64,000 nucleotides of DNA from contig DASPPB010000058.1 in assembly GCA_035625725.1 (NCBI GenBank), positions 34,739-98,738 of the forward strand, read 5' to 3'. Below, piece after piece: positions 58,595-64,000 of this stretch. The notes under the pieces were generated by a model. The model was not told the origin of the DNA, did no database searches, and was given only the letters and a program-made list of their open reading frames with translations. The position numbers were made by a program, and so were the translations under genes. The DNA comes from GJ-E10 sp035625725 (GTDB taxonomy: Bacteria > Pseudomonadota > Gammaproteobacteria > Burkholderiales > Burkholderiaceae_F). Numbering within the stretch: position 1 is the first letter of the stretch; each line of letters starts with the position of its first letter.

Positions 58595-58611
58595 TGCGAC
58601 AAATTGTCGCA
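58595..58611 (-). promoter_or_regulatory. 17-bp palindrome upstream of the barrel gene
   Basis: TGCGACAAATTGTCGCA is a perfect inverted repeat of 8 + 1 + 8 bases, about 112 bases upstream of the chosen barrel start. GCGAC-N5-GTCGC resembles the site class of RegA/PrrA/RoxR redox regulators, but I do not rely on that. It is a likely operator. Confidence 0.5.
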
Positions 58612-58735
58612 GACCGGCGAAAAACTAAGTGCGACCGCCGCGGGTTTCCCCATGAGGAGGGCCAGGGGGTGGTCCGGAGTACCGCCCAACGGTCGCACGG
58701 AGCAAGGTCGATTCCCGGCAAAATAGTGCCTTCGA

Positions 58736-58824
58736 GGAGGTGTGGCCGAGCGGTTTAAGGCACCGGTCTTGAAAACCGGCGAGGGTTCTGCCCTCCGTGA
58801 GTTCGAATCTCACCGCCTCCGCCA
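58736..58824 (+). tRNA. tRNA-Ser (anticodon UGA)
   Basis: 89 bases with an encoded CCA end. Acceptor GGAGGTG pairs with CGCCTCC, with G as discriminator. The anticodon stem is CCGGT/ACCGG with loop CTTGAAA, so anticodon TGA. The long variable arm (GAGGG...CCCTC) and the T arm GTGAG-TTCGAAT-CTCAC complete a type II serine tRNA. It reads UCA. It stands immediately before insertion debris (XRE fragment, IS630 fragment). Confidence 0.95.
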
Positions 58825-58859
58825 GTAAGACTGTCTACATGCAGATGGCTGTAGGCTCG

Positions 58860-58892
58860 CCGCGAAAGCCCGGTTGTTGTGGGCCTTCGCGG
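58860..58892. repeat. Imperfect inverted repeat after tRNA-Ser
   Basis: CCGCGAA-A-GCCC and GGGC-C-TTCGCGG form an 11-bp stem with one mismatch around a 9-base loop. It lies 36 bases past the tRNA. No T-run follows, so it could be a processing or weak termination hairpin, or the edge of the inserted DNA. Confidence 0.45.
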
Positions 58893-58905
58893 GGTAAAGG
58901 TCGTC

Positions 58906-59226
58906 TCAGTTTTCGGTTCTGTGCGCGCTTTGGGCCATTTCGCCGGTCTGTCTCAACTCGCGAATTTCGTGGTACGGATAGCGGCAAGCGGCACTACTTA
59001 GTCTCATCGCATCGAGCAGTTGCAGCATCTGACACTTTACGGTGACGTCGAACTTCTCGATGGCGAGCAAGCACCGATGCAGGCGACTGTTTCCTCCTTC
59101 TTGCTTGACCAGGCGGCGTTTAGTGCTCACGCCGTAGGGCTCATCGATCGAGACGCCGAGCGCGTTGGCAATCTGCGGAAGCAGGTCCACCGGGGGCATC
59201 GCCGCGCGGCTCTCGTAATAGGCAAC
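58906..59226 (-). pseudogene. Decapitated XRE-family regulator remnant
   Basis: The minus-strand translation near 59226 reads AVAYYESRAAMPPVDLLPQIANALGV, then SIDEPYGVS and a basic KRRLVKQEGGNSRLHRCLLAIEKF, and finally QMLQLLDAM. That is the second half of a helix-turn-helix XRE regulator. The first part of the DNA-binding domain is missing: the frame runs straight into the IS630 fragment at about 59224. No start codon of its own is visible. The tail after LLDAM to the stop at 58906 is not family-like. Confidence 0.7.
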
Positions 59227-59685
59227 GGCACCACCTCGCTGTTTGCGGCACCGAACATTGCTACGGGCAAAGTCATCGACCGAGTGCCTCGGCGTCATCG
59301 AGCCGAAGAATTTCTCGCCTTCCTGTACATCATCGAGCAGGCCACTTTCACCCAACTCGACGTGCATCTGGGGACGGACAATTACGGGAGGCGCGAGACC
59401 CCATCGGACAAAGTCTGGATGGCACGACATCCGCGCTTCGACGCCCACATCATGCCCATCTCTGATTCCTGGCTCAATCAGGTCGAGCGCTGGTTCGCAA
59501 CGCTCACCGCGCGACAGATCCTCCGTTGCACTCACCGCAGCACCGTCGAGCTCAAGGAGACCATCCGCCGCCACCTCGATGCCAACAATGGCAACTCCAC
59601 ACCCTTCGTGTGGACCAAAACCGCAATCGAAATCCTTGAAGGCATCAAACGATTCTGTCTGCGAACTTCTAAGTCACCACACTAG
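59221..59685 (+). mobile_element. IS630-family transposase fragment (C-terminal two thirds)
   Basis: The plus frame from 59221 reads GNGTTSLFAAPNIATGKVID, then LDVHLGTDNYGRRETPSDK and DSWLNQVERWFATLTARQI, ending EILEGIKRFC. That is the DDE core of IS630-type transposases: the second Asp (DNYG) and the Glu (NQVERWF) are there, the first Asp and the whole N-terminal helix-turn-helix region are not. An open frame continues upstream to 59020, but those codons are antisense to the XRE remnant and are not transposase. The fragment cannot transpose. Confidence 0.85.
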
Positions 59686-59730
59686 AAATAAGTGCACCCC
59701 CGCGATTGCTCCGGCCCTCACCCCTTGCGC

Positions 59731-59747
59731 TCTCCCCGAAGGGGAGA
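59731..59747. repeat. REP-like hairpin 3' of the di-heme cytochrome gene
   Basis: TCTCCCC-GAA-GGGGAGA, a perfect 7-bp stem flanked by CCCTCACCCC-type sequence, 11 bases past the cytochrome stop. Extragenic palindromes of this CCCTC/GGGGAG form are scattered through many proteobacterial genomes. It probably ends or stabilises the cytochrome transcript. Confidence 0.55.
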
Positions 59748-59757
59748 AGGGAATACG

Positions 59758-60873
59758 TCAAAGAATGAGACGGTCGAAATGCACCTCGACCGGGGCCAAG
59801 GAATTGGGCGCACGAATGCGGATCGTGACTGAATACGGAACGCCGTCCTTCAGACGGATATATTTTCCGTAGCTCCCTGCTCCGACCGGGATCGACTCGA
59901 GCGATTCGGTCTGCCGGTCGTTGCCGCCCTGATCCTTGCGCTCGTAGGTGATCTGCACCTGCGCGTCGTTGATCGGTACCTGGCTCGCGAAATCGCGCAG
60001 CGACACATTCACGTGAAAATAGTCGTTCCCCGCTGGGACGCCGCCATGCATGGTCCGCTCGATGGAGTCCGGCGGATAGGAAAGCAGCGACTTCGCCGAG
60101 ACCACGCCGAAAAAGACTTCGACGTTCCCGGCGACCGCATGATTCGGCCCGGTATCGGCGATGCCGGCGCCGGAGAGAGCCGTTGCTTGCGCCGCGGGAA
60201 CGGCCTGCGCGGCGCGTTTTGGATCGAACATATACAAAATGGCGCTGCGCAATTCGGAGTCGGTGAGATCGGCCTCCCCGCCGCGCGGGGGCATGCCGCC
60301 ATGGCCGTGGACTGCGGAACGGACGAGATAATCGACGCCGTATTTCATACGCGCCGTCCACGCTTCGCGGTCCCCGATCTTCGGAGCTCCGTTCAGGCCC
60401 GCTTGGTGGCACTTCACGCACTGACCCTTGACGACCTCCTCCCCGGTGCGCTCCGTGGCGAAGTGTCCCGCTTCGATCGGATCGGTCCAATGCCCGCCAG
60501 ACTGGTTGACCATGTAGGTGATGGCGCGGCTGATTTCGCCGTCCGTGAGCTTAGGCACGCCGCCATGGGACGGCATCTTGCGGATGCCCTCGAGCGCGTG
60601 CTGTGTAAGGCTGCTCAGCCCCTGCTTGGCGCGCGGCCCCCAGGCGGTTTCGTCCCCGATCTTGGGTGCGCCGTTCGCGCCGGTGGCGTGACACCGGCTG
60701 CAAACAGCATCGACCACGCTCTTGCCGCTGTGTTCGCCGGCGGCGGCGGTATCCCCCTGCCAGAGGGCGGCCGATGCCGTTAGCGGCACGCACATCGCGA
60801 TCCCCACGCATAGGCCATTCCAGGCCGAATGCGCGCCCGCAATGCCGGCTCGCACGATAAGGTCGATTCTCAT
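59758..60873 (-). CDS. Di-heme c5-type cytochrome with a novel C-terminal domain
   Basis: 371 residues, exported. Two class I heme sites, CSRCH at 58-62 and CVKCH at 152-156, each followed by the cytochrome c5 pattern GAPKIGD and by a Met ligand (KMPSHGG near 100, GMPPRGG later). After an Ala-rich linker at about 220-245, a 125-residue domain without a heme motif begins NVEVFFGVVSAKSLLSYPPDSIERTMHGG. It is rich in beta strand and faintly like periplasmic iron-binding P19/Tp34 folds; I do not recognise it. Last gene of the redox cluster, 43 bases after nrfD. Likely the electron exit to or from other cytochromes. Confidence 0.85.
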   Translation of the reverse strand: MRIDLIVRAGIAGAHSAWNGLCVGIAMCVPLTASAALWQGDTAAAGEHSGKSVVDAVCSRCHATGANGAPKIGDETAWGPRAKQGLSSLTQHALEGIRKMPSHGGVPKLTDGEISRAITYMVNQSGGHWTDPIEAGHFATERTGEEVVKGQCVKCHQAGLNGAPKIGDREAWTARMKYGVDYLVRSAVHGHGGMPPRGGEADLTDSELRSAILYMFDPKRAAQAVPAAQATALSGAGIADTGPNHAVAGNVEVFFGVVSAKSLLSYPPDSIERTMHGGVPAGNDYFHVNVSLRDFASQVPINDAQVQITYERKDQGGNDRQTESLESIPVGAGSYGKYIRLKDGVPYSVTIRIRAPNSLAPVEVHFDRLIL

Positions 60874-60916
60874 GTCAGTCTCCCAGCAGGCGAATTCGCA
60901 CCGGGCGCATCCCGGT

Positions 60917-62092
60917 TCAAGCCGCCGCGTCCTCCTTCCAAGGCGAAACGAATCGCGTCGCCACCCAGAGCAGGATGAAGGGTACGATGAGCACGGAGCC
61001 TGCGGCGAGTAAGCCCTCGCGGCCGAAGATTTCCGGCCGGTATTCGAGCAGCCCCTTGCCCGTCTTGGAGATCTCCTGCCCGCCGATTACGACGTTCCAG
61101 CGCATCATTAGCACGGCGCACATGATCAGAACGCCGCAGGTCGTCGCGAGCACGACGAGGCGGCGCCCGTCAACGCCACTCCATACAATATAGGTCAGGG
61201 TCACCAGTGGTATGAATGAACCTATTCCGAATTGCAGTATGAAAAACGGCACAATCAACGGCCCCGTGATGAAAGTCATTATCGTGTCGATTCCCTCGCG
61301 TCCGCGGTACACAAGGCTCGCAAATTCGATTCCCTCCAGGATCAGCGCGAAAATGAGAAAACCCCACAGGGTCACAGCCAGGCCCCGGATGCACGCGAGG
61401 TCGATTTTCACGCGGCGCGCGAGGCAGGTGAGCACGTAGGCGACGATGACCAGCGCGGTGCCGGAAATCACCGCGGAAAAGAGGAAGATGGGCGGCATGA
61501 GGTCCGAGCTCCACCACTCGCGCGACTTGAGCGATCCGAACACGAACCCGACGTAGCCGTGCAAACCCAGGGCCGCGGGGATGCCAATCACCGCGAGCGC
61601 ATAGATCCACTTGTGGTCGGCTTGCATCGCCGCCGCAGAGAGGTCGTCGGATCCGAGCGCGACCAGCCGGTACCACCACCGAATTGGCTTCCAGCCGGTC
61701 TTGCCGAGTTCGACGATCTGGTCGCGGTAGACGAACCAGTTCTCAAGCACCAGGAGGATCACGTAAAACAGCGCCGCAAAGCCGAAGATGGCGAACGCGG
61801 AAGTCAGGTGCGGCGTGATCATCGCGTTAAAGGCGCGTTCCGGGTGCCCTAGGTGAAAGAGCAGGGGCAACGGAACGCAAACCATGAGGCACAAGGCGAG
61901 CAGCATCGAGAACTTCGCCACAGGAGCGAACTGGCGCATACCGAATACGTGGAATAGCGCCCCAACCGTGAACGACCCAGCCACGAGGCCGGTGAGATAG
62001 GGATAGACGACGATCAATACCGACCAGGGAATGACGGTCTCGTTCGGATACACATAGCCGCTGAACGGGGCGGTGGCAAACAGCGCGTCCAT
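60917..62092 (-). CDS. nrfD: NrfD/PsrC-like quinol-interacting membrane subunit
   Basis: 391 residues with nine or ten membrane spans. Starts FATAPFSGYVYPNETVIPWSVLIVVYPYLTGLVAGSF, then VPLPLLFHLGHPERAFNAMI, the NrfD hallmark loop. NrfD proteins oxidise or reduce quinone and pass electrons to a ferredoxin-like subunit. Its start overlaps the ferredoxin stop by one base (TGATG). The lack of a catalytic subunit downstream means the terminal acceptor is either upstream (outside the window) or a cytochrome. Confidence 0.93.
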   Translation of the reverse strand: MDALFATAPFSGYVYPNETVIPWSVLIVVYPYLTGLVAGSFTVGALFHVFGMRQFAPVAKFSMLLALCLMVCVPLPLLFHLGHPERAFNAMITPHLTSAFAIFGFAALFYVILLVLENWFVYRDQIVELGKTGWKPIRWWYRLVALGSDDLSAAAMQADHKWIYALAVIGIPAALGLHGYVGFVFGSLKSREWWSSDLMPPIFLFSAVISGTALVIVAYVLTCLARRVKIDLACIRGLAVTLWGFLIFALILEGIEFASLVYRGREGIDTIMTFITGPLIVPFFILQFGIGSFIPLVTLTYIVWSGVDGRRLVVLATTCGVLIMCAVLMMRWNVVIGGQEISKTGKGLLEYRPEIFGREGLLAAGSVLIVPFILLWVATRFVSPWKEDAAA

Positions 62093-62919
62093 CAGATGAC
62101 CTCCTTGTCCAGGCCGACGTAAAAGACGTTGGGCCCGTTCCCCGTTTCCGGGTGCAAGACCTGGACGCGGTTTTCGCGAACGAACTGGCTCACCACGCTC
62201 TCCTTGTCGTTGAGATCACCGAAGAGGCGCGCGCCGACTGGACAGACTTCCACACATGCGGGCAAAAGTCCCCGGGTGATCCGGTGGTAGCACCACGTGC
62301 ACTTTTCGGAAACGCCCTTCTTATGGTTGAAGAAGCGGGCGCCGTACGGACACGCCTGGACGCAGTACTGGCAGCCGATGCAGTATTGATGGTCGATCAG
62401 CACCGCGCCGTCGCGTGTCTTGTAGGTGGCGCCCGTAGGGCACACCTGCACGCAAGCCGGGTGGGTGCAGTGGTTGCACAGCTTCGGCACGAAGAAGGCC
62501 TTTTCGACCTTCTGGTCGCGATAGCGGTTGGCGAAGCGGTAGGTCGCTTCCGATCCCGACGCCTGGATGTTCACGGGGTCGGCCTGGCTGTCGATGCGGG
62601 GCTGTTCCTCGCCCTCGAGATAGACGTAGCGTTCCACCCACGTGCGGAAGTGGTGCGCGTCGAGCGCGACGCCATTCTCGCGTTTGCAGGCTTCAACGCA
62701 GCGCAGGCAGCCGATGCATTTCGTCGCGTCGACGGCATAAGCCCAACGGTGCTTGTTCCAGTCGTAATCCTTCGACGGGAAGGACTCGTCTTGTGTGGCG
62801 CTGTCCGCGCCGCGCACCGGCACCATGCAAGCGGCCGCGCCGGCGCATGCCGCGCCGTGGCCCACCTTGCGCAGGAAGATCCGCCGGGCGGGCCGGGCGG
62901 GTTTGTCGCCGTTGTCCAT
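62092..62919 (-). CDS. Tat-exported four-cluster [4Fe-4S] ferredoxin subunit (NrfC/TtrB-like)
   Basis: 275 residues. Twin-Arg signal at 12-13 (RRIFLRKVG) before a short Ala-rich stretch. Sixteen Cys in four sets: 68-71-74-78, 148-151-156-160, 180-183-186-190 and 207-210-222-226, as in NrfC, TtrB and PsrB. The AAGGGTGAAG before the ATG at 62919 decides the start. An insertion of about 50 residues (RTWVERYVYLEGEEQPRID and following) lies between the first and second Cys sets, as in TtrB-like subunits. It should link NrfD to a periplasmic redox partner. Confidence 0.93.
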   Translation of the reverse strand: MDNGDKPARPARRIFLRKVGHGAACAGAAACMVPVRGADSATQDESFPSKDYDWNKHRWAYAVDATKCIGCLRCVEACKRENGVALDAHHFRTWVERYVYLEGEEQPRIDSQADPVNIQASGSEATYRFANRYRDQKVEKAFFVPKLCNHCTHPACVQVCPTGATYKTRDGAVLIDHQYCIGCQYCVQACPYGARFFNHKKGVSEKCTWCYHRITRGLLPACVEVCPVGARLFGDLNDKESVVSQFVRENRVQVLHPETGNGPNVFYVGLDKEVI

Positions 62920-62929
62920 CTTCACCCTT

Positions 62930-63913
62930 TCATCGGGACGCGATGCCGCAGCTTTGCGACGCGTAGTAGCTGGAAACCGCCTCAATGTCCGCATCGGCAA
63001 GATCGCGGGCGATGGCGTTCATGATCGGACTGTTGCGGTCGCCTGCCTTGAAACGGCGGATCTCCGCATTCAGGTACCCCGTGTTTTGACCGGCAAGCCG
63101 CGGCAGGCTGCCGTTGGTCGCGCCGCGCCCGCGGTCGCCATGACAGGCCGCGCAGGATTTGGCGAGTTTCTCCCCGGCTGTCAGTTGCGCTGCGGGAACG
63201 CGCGTGGAATCAGCCTTGCAGGGCTGGATCGAGAAGAATGCGGCAAGCTCCAGGATCTGCTCGGTCGTCAGCGATTGCGCAAGCGGACCCATAGTGTCGC
63301 TCTTGCGCGCGCCTACCTGGAAGGAGGCGAGTTCGCGCGTTAGAAACGCCGCATTTTGCCCCGCGAGGTTCGGCCACTCGGAATTTGCGCTTATACCGGT
63401 TGCGCCATGGCAGCCCGCGCAGACGGCCGACGCCGCCTGCCCAGCGCGGACGCTCACGGCAGACGCGGCGACCAGGGGCTCGATCTTCGGCGCATGCGGA
63501 TTGTGGCAGGAGATGCATTGTGGGCTCGCCGGATGGTTCGGCGCAATCTGGCGCACCGCACTCACCGGCCGACCCGGCATCTGTTCGTGACACTGCGTGC
63601 ATAGCGTGTTGGTATCCGCCGGGATCGTCACGTTGCCGCCCTCGGGATGGCCGACCGCGGCACTGTGGCAGACCTCGCAGATCACCGTTTTGTGAACTTT
63701 CTCCTTCCACTCCGCGTGGCGCAGAACGTGGCAGGACAGGCAGGCCTTTGGCGTCTGGAATGCTGGCGCCATCGACGCGAGCTCGCGCACCGAATCCGCG
63801 CGGTAGTGCCCGAAGCGGTAAAACGAGTCTTTCGTGAAATAGGACTTCGCAAATAGCGCCAAAACGGCGCACACGACCAGAACAACGACCAGTCGAACAA
63901 CATGCTTAGGCAT
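62930..63913 (-). CDS. Membrane-anchored six-heme cytochrome c
   Basis: About 327 residues. One N-terminal span (VVRLVVVLVVCAVLALFA). Six CxxCH sites at 58, 79, 105, 133, 165 and 254. The first four lie in an NrfH/NapC-like or multiheme segment, with CISCHNPHAPK at 133. The last two are monoheme c4/c553-type domains, each with a Met ligand (M208 in TMGPLAQSLT, M298 in IMNAIARDL). The ATG at 63913 gives the membrane anchor; the frame to 63985 adds an unrelated leader. Nearest to the right edge of the cluster, 10 bases before the ferredoxin gene. The preceding gene may lie past 64,000. Confidence 0.88.
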   Translation of the reverse strand: MPKHVVRLVVVLVVCAVLALFAKSYFTKDSFYRFGHYRADSVRELASMAPAFQTPKACLSCHVLRHAEWKEKVHKTVICEVCHSAAVGHPEGGNVTIPADTNTLCTQCHEQMPGRPVSAVRQIAPNHPASPQCISCHNPHAPKIEPLVAASAVSVRAGQAASAVCAGCHGATGISANSEWPNLAGQNAAFLTRELASFQVGARKSDTMGPLAQSLTTEQILELAAFFSIQPCKADSTRVPAAQLTAGEKLAKSCAACHGDRGRGATNGSLPRLAGQNTGYLNAEIRRFKAGDRNSPIMNAIARDLADADIEAVSSYYASQSCGIASR

Positions 63914-64000
63914 CGGAGCGTCCCGGATTCCGCGAGTGGAGTCCGTGCACGCGTCGCAATCTCGTTTGCTTCGGCTTTCCACCAAACAGCGCGAAGGTTA

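Noticed and set aside
59020..59220. First 67 codons of the open frame that contains the IS630 core
   Set aside because: This part is antisense to a recognisable XRE regulator fragment and does not look like a transposase N-terminus.
58825..64000. Second copy of the tRNA-Ser 3' end as an attachment repeat
   Set aside because: No repeat of the tRNA 3' end was seen between the tRNA and the right edge. It may lie beyond.
1..64000. CRISPR arrays, rRNA genes, intact insertion sequences, prophage or toxin-antitoxin modules
   Set aside because: None recognised on either strand; the only mobile sequence is the truncated IS630 fragment.

Overview
The window is a gene-dense, GC-rich chromosomal segment of a betaproteobacterium. 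The grounds are the leuS-lptE-holA-proA order, a BPSS1780-family membrane protein, an aminoglycoside-phosphotransferase-fold homoserine kinase, a HemJ-type protoporphyrinogen oxidase, PrpE, and overall codon use. No CRISPR array, rRNA, prophage or plasmid function was seen. One tRNA is present. Most of the window is core housekeeping and central metabolism. The genus cannot be fixed from the sequence alone.

Layout. 0-9.9 kb: truB (cut by the left edge), typA, dusA, a DUF4124 protein, a FAD-linked 2-hydroxyacid dehydrogenase, a YihY membrane protein, a ChbG/HpnK-like deacetylase with a GtrB-like glycosyltransferase, and a fumarylpyruvate-hydrolase-type enzyme. 9.9-17 kb: a MoxR-DUF58-transglutaminase operon diverging from a histone-deacetylase-like gene, an ECHDC3-like crotonase, and a PqqC/TenA/CADD-like protein, followed by a gene-poor kilobase with an orphan terminator. 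18-32 kb: a large PAS/GAF/GGDEF/EAL protein; a patatin lipoprotein, degenerate REC-GGDEF protein and PrpE in a row; a PYROXD2-like oxidoreductase; and etfB-etfA-acyl-CoA dehydrogenase. 32-34.5 kb: rubrerythrin, an HdrD/GlpC-like Fe-S protein and DUF3501, with an OxyR-like site in front.

34.5-37 kb: a radical SAM protein (PA0069/SplB-like) behind a near-perfect LexA box, and an 80-residue membrane protein behind a perfect FNR/ANR box with a correctly spaced -10. 37-57 kb: rlmL, hemJ, proA, holA, lptE and leuS in one direction; then uvrD, a BPSS1780 protein, thrB, a LOG-family protein, polA, a ZIP transporter, a sulfurtransferase and the isoprenoid operon xseB-ispA-dxs. 57-58.6 kb: a thioredoxin-like protein with a His/Met-rich insertion, next to a Cys-rich outer-membrane barrel preceded by a 17-bp palindrome.

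58.7-59.7 kb: tRNA-Ser(UGA), then debris made of a decapitated XRE regulator abutting an IS630-family transposase fragment. This marks an old insertion boundary. 59.7-64 kb: a redox cluster that continues past the right edge, with a membrane-anchored six-heme cytochrome c, a Tat-exported four-cluster ferredoxin, an NrfD quinol-handling protein and a di-heme cytochrome with an unrecognised C-terminal domain. No catalytic (molybdopterin or other) subunit lies inside the window.

Taken together, the sites for peroxide (OxyR-like), DNA damage (LexA) and low oxygen (FNR/ANR) and the cytochrome cluster suggest a facultative organism that meets oxygen shifts. The most promising under-described units are the rubrerythrin/Fe-S/DUF3501 trio with its OxyR-like site, the FNR-driven small membrane protein, the LexA-driven radical SAM gene, and the NrfD/Fe-S/multiheme cluster next to the tRNA-Ser boundary.
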